A stretch of DNA of 64,000 bases, taken from the NCBI GenBank assembly GCA_034522055.1, contig JAXHLS010000006.1:356116-420115 (forward strand), written 5' to 3'. The notes under the pieces are model-generated. The model was not told the DNA's origin and made no database searches. It saw nothing but the letters and a program-made list of their open reading frames with translations. Positions 38,008 through 46,984 of this stretch are shown here, in pieces; the first letter of the stretch is position 1, and each line of letters begins with the position of its first letter. Source of the stretch: Gammaproteobacteria bacterium. Its GTDB lineage: Bacteria > Pseudomonadota > Gammaproteobacteria > JAABTG01. The position numbers and the translations under genes are program-made.

Positions 38008-38355
38008 GTTGGGCCTCTTTGGGTGTGGAGTTCGGATGAGATGCTCGATTCTATGTGACAACAATTCTCATCTTCAACAAATCGTGCCGCCGATCTCAAC
38101 ACATGCTTGCCCATATCTGGCTATTGCCTCGCCGCTTGCTCCCGTAAGGTCAAAAAGCTAACGAGGCGACAATTATGGTGACGCGGGGGCTTGGTCTGGG
38201 GTTGGGCCCCGCCAAGGGCTGTGGCCGCGTTGTTCTAGGAATGGCCCGATTTCTATACATGTCATCCCGCACATGCATAAAAAACCAGTTTTTCTTGACA
38301 TGAAGGGCATTCGTGTATAGAAAAACGTCAAGTCTTATACAGGTGCCCCGCCCAA
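38008..38355. other. Intergenic region between peptidase and fic
   Basis: Divergent region of low coding potential, noticeably AT-richer than its surroundings around 38.05-38.17 and 38.25-38.35 kb. Holds the dyad and promoter of fic; otherwise nothing recognisable. Confidence 0.6.
38250..38323 (+). promoter_or_regulatory. Promoter and inverted repeat in front of fic
   Basis: The outer arms TTTCTATAC (38250-38258) and GTATAGAAA (38315-38323) are perfect reverse complements, and the next words ATGTCA and TGACAT also mirror each other. A -35 like TTGACA (38295-38300) lies 15 bp before TATAGA (38316-38321). The spacer is short, so promoter strength is uncertain. The dyad overlapping the promoter suggests repressor control, perhaps by the winged helix of Fic itself. 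Confidence 0.5.
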
Positions 38356-39474
38356 GTGCCAGCCGTCACCCTGTCGCTACTTCCGCCAAAATCCGAGTTG
38401 GAGACCCGGGCCGTGCTCAAGCGGCTTGCGCCGGCGCACCGCTACCTTGCGGAACTGAAGGGCCTGGCCTCGACGATCCCGAACGAGCACATCCTGATCA
38501 ACACCCTCGCGCTGCAGGAGGCGAAGGACAGCTCCGAGATCGAGAACATCATCACCACCCAGGACGACCTGTACAAGGCAGACCTCTTTTCCGACTACAT
38601 CCGCGACCCTGCGGCGAAGGAGGTGAGCCGTTACGCCACAGCACTCAAGAAAGGCTTTGCGCTGGTTTCCCGTGACCGCCTGCTGACCACGAACCGCATC
38701 CTCGACATCCACCACGAGCTAGTACTGAACGACGCCGGTATCCGCAAGATGCCCGGCACGGCGCTGAAGAACGAGCGGACCGGCGCGACCGTTTACACGC
38801 CACCACAGGATCACGCCGAACTCGTGCGCCTGATGACGAACCTGGAGCAGTTCATCAACGACGACGCCCTGAGCGATGCCGACCCGCTGGTGAAGATGGC
38901 GGTGATCCATCACCAGTTCGAGAGCATCCATCCGTTCTACGACGGCAACGGGCGGACTGGCCGGATCATCAATATTCTCTACCTGGTCGCCAAGGGCCTG
39001 CTCAACATTCCCGTGCTGTACCTCAGCCGCTACGTCATTCGCACCAAGGCCGAGTACTACCGGTTCTTGCAGCAGACCCGTGATACCGGCGACTGGGAGC
39101 CTTGGATCCTCTACATGCTGCAGGGTGTGGAACTGACCGCGCGGCAGACCATCTGGATCATCGGCCGTATCAAGGCCCTGATGATGGACTACAAGCACCG
39201 CATCCGGGCCGAGCTGCCCAAGATCTACAGCCAGGACCTGCTGAACAACCTGTTTCGGCACCCGTACACCAAGATCGAGGCGCTGCAAAACGACCTTCAG
39301 GTGTCGCGCCTGACCGCGACCAAGTACCTCGACCGTCTGACCGACGAGGGCTTTGTCGAGAAGCACAAGATCGGGCGCTACAACTACTACGTCAACTTCC
39401 CGTTGATGCGGGTCTTCACGGAAATCCCGGACGAGCCAGAAGCATTCGACGCACCGGTGATGGAGAGCGATTGA
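38356..39474 (+). CDS. Fic-domain protein, class II (auto-inhibited), with C-terminal winged helix
   Basis: 372 residues; GTG start without a clear ribosome site. Fic proteins transfer AMP or a related nucleotide moiety to a target protein. The catalytic motif HPFYDGNGRTGR is intact at about residues 193-204. The inhibitory helix motif SxxxEN (SSEIEN, near residue 58-63) lies N-terminal, which defines class II. A C-terminal winged helix (KIEALQNDLQVSRLTATKYLDRLTDEGFVEKHKIGRYNYYVN) suggests DNA binding and autoregulation. It is the first gene of the segment carrying restriction-modification remnants, and its stop is 17 bp before the HsdR remnant. Confidence 0.93.
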   Translation: MPAVTLSLLPPKSELETRAVLKRLAPAHRYLAELKGLASTIPNEHILINTLALQEAKDSSEIENIITTQDDLYKADLFSDYIRDPAAKEVSRYATALKKGFALVSRDRLLTTNRILDIHHELVLNDAGIRKMPGTALKNERTGATVYTPPQDHAELVRLMTNLEQFINDDALSDADPLVKMAVIHHQFESIHPFYDGNGRTGRIINILYLVAKGLLNIPVLYLSRYVIRTKAEYYRFLQQTRDTGDWEPWILYMLQGVELTARQTIWIIGRIKALMMDYKHRIRAELPKIYSQDLLNNLFRHPYTKIEALQNDLQVSRLTATKYLDRLTDEGFVEKHKIGRYNYYVNFPLMRVFTEIPDEPEAFDAPVMESD

Positions 39475-39490
39475 TGCCAGACAAGGAGGC

Positions 39491-40546
39491 GTGCCCGTGA
39501 CCCCACCCGCTGGACCGAACGAGGCGTTCTCCCGTGTCGTCATCGACACCCAGCTCGAGGATGTCGGCTGGGACCTGAGCGATGGGCATAGTGTCCGCTA
39601 CGAGTACCGGCTGCCGGACGGGGCCGTTGCCGACTACGTCCTCTGCGACCGCCACGGGCGAGCCGCAGCGGTGGTCGAGGCCAAGCGCGCCGCGGTCAAC
39701 CTGCAGGAGGCCGCCGCCCAAGGGCGCGCCTATGCAGAACAGCTGCACGACGAGGCCTTTGCTCACGAGAAGCCCTCGCCGGAGGTGCGTTACGCCGACT
39801 TCGTCGTGTCCGGCTTCGGCAGGGAAGATACGGTGGATGGTGCCACCAAGATCAAGCGGTTCAAGAAGGAGAAGTTTCCGCAGATCCTGGTGTCGGTGAA
39901 CATGCTCGATACCGGCTTCGACGCCCCCGAGGTGGTCAACCTGGTGCTGGCGCGCTTCACCCGCTCCGTGGTCCTCTACCGCCAGATGCGCGGCCGGGGC
40001 ACCCGCAAGGTGCCCGGCAAGAGCCTGTTCACCCTGTTCGACTTCGTCGGCGTCACCGACTACCACGATGATGACGAGACCGTGCCCGAGGGCGGGAGGG
40101 TCCGTGAGGACAAGCCGCGGAGGTCCCATCGGCCGCGCACCCTGCTGACCCTCGACGTCGACGACCACATCGACCCCACCACCCGCGAGTGGGTCACGGT
40201 GAATGACAACGGCAACTTCGTCTTTCTCGATCCCGACGCCCGCCACGCCGCCTTGATCGGTGCCCGGTTCGAGGCCTGGATCGGGGCGCGGCCCGATCTG
40301 GACTCCGAGCAGCGGCGGTTGCTGCGCACCGTCGGCGAATACCTCAAGGCTAACGCCGGCGAGTTGGAGGAGTTCACCGTGGACCACTTCGTCGTGCCGC
40401 CCTTCGCCAACATCGGCGGCCTGCAGCGTGCCCTCCAGACCTTCGGCAGCGAGGACGCCCTGGCCAGGGTCATCGCGGACATGAATGCCGCGGTGTTCCC
40501 CGAGGCCGGCGCGGCCGCGCAGTCCGCAGACCACCCTGAACCCTGA
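39491..40546 (+). pseudogene. HsdR (type I restriction subunit) with in-frame internal deletion
   Basis: 351 codons remain of a gene normally about 800-1000 long. Residues 1-~95 are the N-terminal nuclease part (VADYVLCDRHGRAAAVVEAKR, a PD-(D/E)xK core). The frame then passes straight into the end of the helicase: FPQILVSVNMLDTGFDAPEVVNLVLARFTRSVVLYRQMRGRGTRK (motifs V and VI) and the C-terminal coupling region. Walker A, the DEAH box and motif III are absent. The junction is near residue 115 (AHEKPSPEVRYADFVVSGFG). Without motor motifs it cannot translocate DNA; whether the remaining nuclease part is made is unknown. An hsdM stub follows. Confidence 0.85.
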
Positions 40547-40561
40547 GTGAAGCGATAACCC

Positions 40562-40633
40562 ATGCCTCTTGGCCCTGACACCCGGCGCAAGGTCGACCAG
40601 ATCCGCGACTACCTCTACGGCGGCGGTTATTAG
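40562..40633 (+). pseudogene. HsdM 5' stub
   Basis: ATG-initiated 23-codon frame, PLGPDTRRKVDQIRDYLYGG, closely resembling the N-terminus of type I methyltransferase subunits, then a stop codon. The rest of hsdM and any hsdS are gone. Lies 15 bp after the HsdR remnant, so both are relics of one operon. Confidence 0.7.
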
Positions 40634-40788
40634 GCGGCGTGCAATCGGTGACTAAACAACAGGAAGTCGCATCGATCATGGCGGATTTGACATTTCAGGC
40701 CGTACTAAACCAAGCCTTTACGGCTAATCTGTGACCAATGACAGAAGTCCTCCGTGAACAAACCCTCTCTCAGCCCGAGCCATAGCCC

Positions 40789-42498
40789 ATGCTGACCCAC
40801 ATCACCATCCGCAACTTCAAGGGCTTCGAGGAGGTGTCATTCGAGCTCGGCGACCGCGTGGTCTTCATCGGCCCCAACAACTCGGGCAAGACCTCGGCGC
40901 TCCAGGCCCTGGCGCTGTGGGACATCGGCCTGAAGCGCTGGATCGAAAAGCGCGGCACCGGCACCGTCTCGGGCAAGCGGCCCGGCGTCACGGTGAACCG
41001 CCGCGACCTCATCACCGTGCCGGTGCCCGATGCCAACCTGCTGTGGCGCAATCTTCATGTCCGCGAGTCGACCAAAGGCAAGGGTACACAGAACATCCGC
41101 ATTGACATTATCGTCAGCGGTGTCTCCGGCGGGGAGGAGTGGCAGTGCGGCCTGGAATTTGACTATGCGAACGACGAGTCGTTTTATTGCCGTCCATTGC
41201 GGCTCAGCGAGGACAAACACCCTGATCGGATGCCGGTGCCCGATCAGGCGCAGGGCATCCGGGTGGCGTACCTGCCGCCGATGTCAGGCCTGACGGCCAC
41301 CGAAACCCGGCTGGACGTCGGCGCGATCAACGTCCGCCTGGGGGAGGGCCGCACTGCCGAGGTGCTGCGGAACCTCTGTCATCAGATCCTGGAAGGCGAG
41401 AACGGTAAGCAGCGCTGGGCGTTGTTGGCGGAACGCGTCTGTCATTTTTTCGGTGTCGAACTGGAGGAACCGCGTTACATCGCCGAGCGTGGCGAGATCA
41501 CCTTGGCCTACAAAGACCGGGGCATTCGGCTCGATATCTCGTCATCCGGCCGCGGGCTCCAACAGACGTTGCTGTTGCTGGCCCACATGATGGTGAACCC
41601 GAAGTCGGTGCTGCTGATGGATGAGCCTGATGCGCATCTGGAGATCCTGCGTCAGCGCCAGATCTACCAGTTGCTCACCGAAACCGCCAGCGAGTACGGC
41701 AACCAGATCGTTGCCGCCAGTCATTCGGAGGTCATCCTGAACGAAGCGGCCGACCGCGATATGGTCGTCGCGTTCGTCGGCAAGCCGCATCGCATCGACG
41801 ACCGTGGTTCTCAGGTGCTCAAGTCGCTTAAGGAGATCGGTTACGACCAGTACTACCAGGCCGAGGAATCTGGATGGGTCCTTTACCTTGAAGGATCGAC
41901 GGATCTCGCGATCCTGAGGGCATTTGCCAAGGCATTGGATCATCCGGCACAGGAATGCCTTGAACGGCCATTTGCGCACTATGTGTCCAATCAGCCGCAA
42001 AAGGCACGGGATCACTTCTACGGGCTGCGTGAAGCGAAAGGCGATCTTGCTGGAATTGGTATCTATGACCGGCTCGATCGCGACTTACCCGCTGATCCAA
42101 ACCTCCAACAGCGGATGTGGGAGCGACGCGAGATCGAAAACTATCTTTGTTCGAAGGATGTGCTCAAGAGGTGGGCGAAGAAAACTGCAGAGACGGAATC
42201 GGCCGGACCTCTGTTCGCGGGTCAATGGGAAAGCGTCATGGACGAAACGCTAACCGACTTGGAGAAGGCCCTGGAAACCTTGGCCAAACCGTCTCCGTGG
42301 AGTGCCGATATCAAGGTGACGGACGACTTTCTCGATCCGTTGTTTGAGTCGTTTTTCAAGAAGCTTGGCCTGCCAAACCTGATGCTAAAGACCGACTGCC
42401 ATGTGCTCGCGAATTATGTGGATTCCGCCGAGCTCGATCGGGAAGTGACGGATGTGCTAGACGCGATTCAGCGGGTCGCGGGCTCGGTGAAGGTCTGA
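40789..42498 (+). CDS. OLD-family ATPase/TOPRIM endonuclease-like protein
   Basis: 569 residues. Residues 1-~340 form an ABC/SMC-type ATPase: Walker A GPNNSGKTSAL near 28, signature SSSGRGLQQTLLLLAHM near 250, Walker B VLLMDEPDAHLE near 275, and a following AASHSEVILN His switch. A TOPRIM-like domain follows (WVLYLEGSTDLAILRAFA near 366, then GIGIYDRLDRDLP and WERREIENYLC). OLD proteins are phage-defence nucleases, alone or with partners such as GajB in Gabija. No UvrD-like GajB is nearby, so this is a stand-alone class. It lies downstream of HsdR/HsdM relics in the decayed defence segment next to tRNA-Val. Confidence 0.88.
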   Translation: MLTHITIRNFKGFEEVSFELGDRVVFIGPNNSGKTSALQALALWDIGLKRWIEKRGTGTVSGKRPGVTVNRRDLITVPVPDANLLWRNLHVRESTKGKGTQNIRIDIIVSGVSGGEEWQCGLEFDYANDESFYCRPLRLSEDKHPDRMPVPDQAQGIRVAYLPPMSGLTATETRLDVGAINVRLGEGRTAEVLRNLCHQILEGENGKQRWALLAERVCHFFGVELEEPRYIAERGEITLAYKDRGIRLDISSSGRGLQQTLLLLAHMMVNPKSVLLMDEPDAHLEILRQRQIYQLLTETASEYGNQIVAASHSEVILNEAADRDMVVAFVGKPHRIDDRGSQVLKSLKEIGYDQYYQAEESGWVLYLEGSTDLAILRAFAKALDHPAQECLERPFAHYVSNQPQKARDHFYGLREAKGDLAGIGIYDRLDRDLPADPNLQQRMWERREIENYLCSKDVLKRWAKKTAETESAGPLFAGQWESVMDETLTDLEKALETLAKPSPWSADIKVTDDFLDPLFESFFKKLGLPNLMLKTDCHVLANYVDSAELDREVTDVLDAIQRVAGSVKV

Positions 42499-42521
42499 GA
42501 CCACCGCCGGCTATCGGCTGG

Positions 42522-42773
42522 TCAGCCGAACTTCCGCGCCAGGTCCTCGGCCTTCAAGTGCGTATACCGCCGCCGCATGCGCAGGTCCTTATGTCCGGTG
42601 ATGCTCGCGACCTCCATGATGTTCAGCCCCTTCTCGAACAGGCGGGTGGTGGTTGCCTCGTGGCGCAGGTCGTAGAAGCGGAGGTCTTCGATGCCGGCCC
42701 GTCGGATTGCGCGCATAAAGGACCGCTTCACCGCCTCGGTCGTGACACCGGGGAAGACGTCACCGTGTAGGGC
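42522..42773 (-). pseudogene. Tyrosine integrase, C-terminal remnant
   Basis: About 84 codons of the catalytic domain without a start: DVFPGVTTEAVKRSFMRAIRRAGI, then LRFYDLRHEATTTRLFEKGLNIMEVASITGHKDLRMRRRYTHL. It carries the RxxH (LRHEA), the second His (TGHKD) and the Tyr nucleophile (RRRYTH), so the active-site half is preserved but the DNA-binding N-terminus is missing. It sits about 100 bp from the 3' end of tRNA-Val, as expected for an integrated element. Confidence 0.85.
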
Positions 42774-42875
42774 TTTTTTTGTGCCTACTCCCTGGAGCCT
42801 TGCCCTGCTGCTTACATGGCGCTTACACGGGAAAGTCGGCGTTGGCGGTAGTTCTGTCTAAGTCGTTGTTTTATT

Positions 42876-42950
42876 TGGTGGGCGCGGCTGGGATTGAACC
42901 AGCGACCCCTGCCGTGTGAAGGCAGTGCTCTCCCGCTGAGCTACGCGCCC
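42876..42950 (-). tRNA. tRNA-Val (anticodon CAC)
   Basis: On the minus strand the sequence starts GGGCGCGTAGCTCAGCGGGA and ends with GGTTCAATCCC and a templated CCA. The acceptor stem GGGCGCG/CGCGCCC is perfect. The anticodon stem is CTGCC/GGCAG with loop TTCACAC, so the anticodon is CAC, reading GUG. The integrase remnant lies 3' of it. Confidence 0.96.
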
Positions 42951-43135
42951 GTCAAGGCGGGGAATAATACGTAGGGGCGTGGGTCTGGTCAACGGGAAAG
43001 GGCCGCCGGCCGCGCGGGGACGGTCGCTGCGGGCGGAGTGGTCCGCCGCGGGGCGATCACTCCTTTACCTTGGCATGCCCCGGAGAAGGCCGGGATGGCT
43101 CCATTCAGGGCTCTCCCTCGGGGACTTGCCGGGCC

Positions 43136-45508
43136 TCACAGGGGCCATCGCCAGGCGTCGGCTTCGGGCAGGTCGATGCCGTGCTCGTGGGCGTAGTGGC
43201 GGCATTCGATCTGCATATTGAGCAGGCGTTCCTTCACGTGGGCGCCGGCCACGTGGAGCTTGGGGACACGGCGGATCACGTCCATGGCCAGGCTGAAGCG
43301 GTCGATTTCGTTCTCGATGGCCAGTTCCAGCGGGGTGTTGATGTTGCCTTTCTCCTTGTAGCCGCGCACATGCAGGTTGTTGTGGTTGGTGCGCCGGTAG
43401 GCGAGGCGGTGGATCAGCCACGGATAGCCGTGGAAATTGAAGATGATGGGGCGGTCGAGGGTGAACAGGCTGTCGAAGTCCGCATCGGGCAGGCCATGGG
43501 GGTGTTCGCTGGGCGGCGTCATGCGGAACAGGTCCACCACGTTGATGAAGCGTACCTTGAGGTCCGGGAAGTGCTCCCGCAGCAGGGCGGTGGCGGCCAG
43601 GGCCTCCTTGGTGGGGATATCGCCGCAGCCCACCATCACCACGTCGGGCTCGCTGCCCTGGTCGTTGCTGGCCCAGTCCCAGATCCCGAGGCCCTTGGTG
43701 CAGTGCTTGATGGCCGCGTCCATGTCCAGGTATTGGAGGTGGGGCTGCTTGTCGCAGACGATGACGTTGATGTCGTCGCGGCTTCGCAGGCAGTGGTCGG
43801 CGGTGGACAGCAGGGTGTTGACGTCGGGGGGCAGATAGATGCGGGTGACCTCGGGGTTCTTGTTCACCACGACGTCGAGGAAGCCCGGGTCCTGGTGGGT
43901 GAAGCCGTTGTGGTCCTGGCGCCACACCGTGGAGGTGATGAGCAGGTTGATGGAGGAGATGCGCGCCCGCCAGGGGATATCCTCGCAGATGGCCAGCCAC
44001 TTGGCATGCTGGTTGTACATGGAGTCGATGACGTGGACGAAGGCCTCGTAGGTCGCGAAGAAGCCATGGCGCCCGCTCAGCACGTAGCCCTCGTACCAGC
44101 CCTCCAGGGTGTGCTCGGACAGCATTTCCATGACCCGGCCGTCGGGCGATAGCTCGCCGCCGTCGGCATCCTCGGGCAGGTAATCGGCCAGCCACAGCTT
44201 CTTGCTCACTTCGTAGATGGCGTCCAGCTTGTTGGAGGTGTTCTCGTCCGGCCCGAAGACCCGGAAGTTGTCCATGTTGCGGGCCATGATGTCCCGCAGC
44301 ATGGCCCCCAGGGGGCGGGTGTTGGGGGTAGTGGTCTTGGCCGGTTGGGGCACCGGCTGTGCATAGTCCCGGAAATCGGGCATGCGCAGGGGGCGACGCA
44401 GCAGGCCGCCGTTGGCGTGGGGGCTGGCGCTCATGCGCTGGGTGCCTTTGGGGGCCAACTCCCGCAGTTCCGGGACCAGCCGGCCGGTGCTGTCGAAGAG
44501 TTCCTGCGGTCGGTAACCCCTGAGCCAGGCCTCCAGCTGCTCCAGATGCGCCGGGTCCTCGTGGATGCCGGCCAGGGGCACCTGGTGGGCGCGCCAGGAG
44601 CCCTCCACCTTGTGACCGTCCACCTCCGCCGGGCCCGTCCACCCCTTGGGGGTGCGCAGGACGATCATGGGCCAGTGGGCGCGCCGCGCCTGGCCGCCGG
44701 AGCGGGCCGTCTGCTGGATGGCGCGGATTTCCTCCAGGCAGGTGTCCAGGGTGGCCGCCATGGCCTGGTGCATGGTTTCGGGGTCGCTGCCCGTCACGAA
44801 ATGAGGCGTCCAGCCGTAGCCCTTCAGCAGGCTCGCCAGTTCCTCCTCGGGGATGCGTGACAGCAGGGTGGGGTTGTTTATCTTGTAGCCGTTGAGATGG
44901 AGAATGGGCAGCACCGCACCGTCGCGGACCGGGTTTAGGAACTTGCCGGAATGCCAGGAGGTGGCCAGGGGGCCGGTCTCGGCCTCGCCGTCACCCACCG
45001 CCACGGCCACCAGCAGCTCCGGGTTGTCGAAGGCGGCGCCGAAGGCATGGGAGATGGAGTAGCCGAGTTCGCCGCCCTCGTGGATGGACCCTGGGGTCTC
45101 GGGGGTGCAATGACTGCCGATGCCGCCGGGGAAGGAGAACTGCTTGAAGAAGCTGCGCAGCCCTTCCTCGTCCTCGCCCTTGTTGGGGTAGATCTCCGAG
45201 TAGGTTCCCTCCAGGTACACGGGTGCCAGCACCCCGGGGGCGCCGTGGCCGGGCCCGGCGAGGAAGATGGCCTCCTGGCCGTGGGTCTTGATGATGCGAT
45301 TCAGATGGACATACATGAAGGCGAGTCCCGGGCTCGCCCCCCAATGGCCGAGGAGACGCTGCTTGACGTGCTCGGGTTGCAGGGGCTCTCGCAACAGCGG
45401 GTTGTCCCGCAGGTAGATCATGCCGGCCGCGAGGTAGTTACAGGCCCGCCAGTAGGCGTCCATGGCGTTCAGTTCCGTGGCGGACAGGGGGGTGGTTTGG
45501 CTGTTCAT
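43136..45508 (-). CDS. xfp: Phosphoketolase (xylulose-5-P/fructose-6-P)
   Basis: 790 residues, the full family length. A thiamine-diphosphate enzyme that splits xylulose 5-phosphate (and usually fructose 6-phosphate) with phosphate to acetyl phosphate. Seen: [19 protein letters not shown] near residue 55-75, [19 protein letters not shown], the [20 protein letters not shown] loop with its active-site His, and the ThDP site [19 protein letters not shown] with ILHLNGYKI. It lies downstream of ackA on the same strand with a 127-bp gap containing two hairpins. Together they convert sugar phosphates to acetate plus ATP. Confidence 0.97.
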   Translation of the reverse strand: MNSQTTPLSATELNAMDAYWRACNYLAAGMIYLRDNPLLREPLQPEHVKQRLLGHWGASPGLAFMYVHLNRIIKTHGQEAIFLAGPGHGAPGVLAPVYLEGTYSEIYPNKGEDEEGLRSFFKQFSFPGGIGSHCTPETPGSIHEGGELGYSISHAFGAAFDNPELLVAVAVGDGEAETGPLATSWHSGKFLNPVRDGAVLPILHLNGYKINNPTLLSRIPEEELASLLKGYGWTPHFVTGSDPETMHQAMAATLDTCLEEIRAIQQTARSGGQARRAHWPMIVLRTPKGWTGPAEVDGHKVEGSWRAHQVPLAGIHEDPAHLEQLEAWLRGYRPQELFDSTGRLVPELRELAPKGTQRMSASPHANGGLLRRPLRMPDFRDYAQPVPQPAKTTTPNTRPLGAMLRDIMARNMDNFRVFGPDENTSNKLDAIYEVSKKLWLADYLPEDADGGELSPDGRVMEMLSEHTLEGWYEGYVLSGRHGFFATYEAFVHVIDSMYNQHAKWLAICEDIPWRARISSINLLITSTVWRQDHNGFTHQDPGFLDVVVNKNPEVTRIYLPPDVNTLLSTADHCLRSRDDINVIVCDKQPHLQYLDMDAAIKHCTKGLGIWDWASNDQGSEPDVVMVGCGDIPTKEALAATALLREHFPDLKVRFINVVDLFRMTPPSEHPHGLPDADFDSLFTLDRPIIFNFHGYPWLIHRLAYRRTNHNNLHVRGYKEKGNINTPLELAIENEIDRFSLAMDVIRRVPKLHVAGAHVKERLLNMQIECRHYAHEHGIDLPEADAWRWPL

Positions 45509-45560
45509 CGAAGACTCTCCTCCATGGGATTCATGCCGTGTGCCGGCAAGGGGTTCTTGC

Positions 45561-45615
45561 GGGCCGGGGGGCGCTCCGGCCCCATGGTGCCCATCATGAC
45601 GAGCTTATGATGGGC
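45561..45615. other. Two hairpins between ackA and xfp
   Basis: GGGCCGG/CCGGCCC (45561-45567 with 45576-45582) and GCCCATCAT/ATGATGGGC (45589-45597 with 45607-45615) lie in the 127-bp gap between the two minus-strand genes. They may stabilise or terminate part of the transcript; there is no U-run typical of a terminator. Confidence 0.5.
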
Positions 45616-45635
45616 CCATGACGTCGCGGTGACCA

Positions 45636-46775
45636 TCAGGCGTCATGGCCTCCCGCAGGCGCGGCCCCCAGGCAGCGGGCGGTGGCCCGGGCGATGGCCA
45701 GTTCCTCGTTGGTGGGGACCACCAATACTGCCGGCGCCGCCCCATCGGGGCTGATGCAGACGTTGCCTTCGGCGTTGCGGTCCGGGTCCAGGGCGATACC
45801 CAGGAAACCGAGATTGCCGCATACGTCCCCGCGCAGGGCGGCGTCGTGCTCGCCCATGCCGCCGGTGAATACCAGGGCGTCGAGACCGCCCAGCACCGCC
45901 CCATAGGCCCCGATATACTTGCGCAGGCGATGACAGAAGATGTCGATGGCCAGGCGGGCATCCCCATCCCCGGCCTCGGCCCGCCGCCGGATGGCCCGCA
46001 TGTCCGCCTCGCCGCACAGGCCCAACAGTCCCGACTGGCGATTGAGCAGTTCCTCCACATTGTCGGCGTCCATGCCGGTACGACGCTGCAGGTGACAGAC
46101 GATGGCGGGGTCCACGTCACCGGAACGGCTGCCCATGACCAGGCCTTCCAGTGGGGTCATGCCCATGGAAGTATCGACACAGCGGCCCCGATCGATGGCA
46201 CTGGCGCTGGCGCCGTTGCCCAGATGCAGGGTGATGAGACGCAATTCATCGAGGGGGCGTCGCAGGTGGCCCGCGGCGGCCTGGGCCACGTATTCATGGG
46301 AGATGCCGTGAAAGCCGTAGCGACGGATTCCATGGGTATCGGCCAACTCCCTGGGCAGGGCATAGCGCCAGGCCTTTTCCGGCAGGGAAGCGAAGTAGCC
46401 GGTGTCGAAGACCGCCACCTGGGGTACTCCCGGTGTCACCGCGAGGGCCGTCTCGATACCCAGCCGGCAGGCCGGGTTATGGAGTGGCGCCAGCTCATCG
46501 AGGCGCCGCAGCCGTTCGAGCACGGTGTCGTCCACCCGCACCGGCTTGCGGAACTCCCCGCCGCCATGGACCACCCGGTGGCCCACGGCCGCGATGGGGT
46601 GCCGAGCCGCCGTGGCCTCGAACACCCGGCGCAGGGCCTGCTCCCGCTGCGAGCCCGCTTCACCCGTGGGGTCCAGGTGCTCCACCGTGCCGTGATCCAG
46701 CTCCCTCTCATGGGCCATGTCGTAGAGCCGGTATTTGAGGGATGAACTGCCGGAATTGACGACGAGGATGATCAT
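45636..46775 (-). CDS. ackA: Acetate kinase
   Basis: 379 residues, slightly shorter than E. coli AckA. Interconverts acetyl phosphate/ADP and acetate/ATP. ASKHA-fold motifs: LVVNSGSSSLKYRLYDM at the N-terminus, VGHRVVHGGGEF, VAVFDTGYFASLPEKAWRYALP, RRYGFHGISHEYVA, ITLHLGNGASASAIDRGRCVDTSMGMTPLEGLVMGSRSGDVDPAI and VFTGGMGEHDAALR. First gene of the ackA-xfp pair, which lets acetyl phosphate from phosphoketolase be cashed for ATP. No pta is present here. Confidence 0.97.
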   Translation of the reverse strand: MIILVVNSGSSSLKYRLYDMAHERELDHGTVEHLDPTGEAGSQREQALRRVFEATAARHPIAAVGHRVVHGGGEFRKPVRVDDTVLERLRRLDELAPLHNPACRLGIETALAVTPGVPQVAVFDTGYFASLPEKAWRYALPRELADTHGIRRYGFHGISHEYVAQAAAGHLRRPLDELRLITLHLGNGASASAIDRGRCVDTSMGMTPLEGLVMGSRSGDVDPAIVCHLQRRTGMDADNVEELLNRQSGLLGLCGEADMRAIRRRAEAGDGDARLAIDIFCHRLRKYIGAYGAVLGGLDALVFTGGMGEHDAALRGDVCGNLGFLGIALDPDRNAEGNVCISPDGAAPAVLVVPTNEELAIARATARCLGAAPAGGHDA

Positions 46776-46984
46776 GCGGGCCTGATGGAAGTCACGGTGG
46801 TGGTCCGGGGGTGGAGCGCGCGAGTGGTGCTGAACACTTTCGGTGTCGCCCTTAAACCTTTGACAACAACCTTAGACAACTCCGGGGCAGGATCCCAGGG
46901 AAGGGAAACGGTGGGTGCCCATAGGTGAACCCTTTCCCATGCTGATAGAATCCGCCGACACCAATATTGGCTCCGGATGATCCC

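Noticed and set aside
38008..38355. Left border (att copy) of the tRNA-Val island
   Set aside because: No stretch resembling the tRNA 3' end was visible here, so a border cannot be placed.
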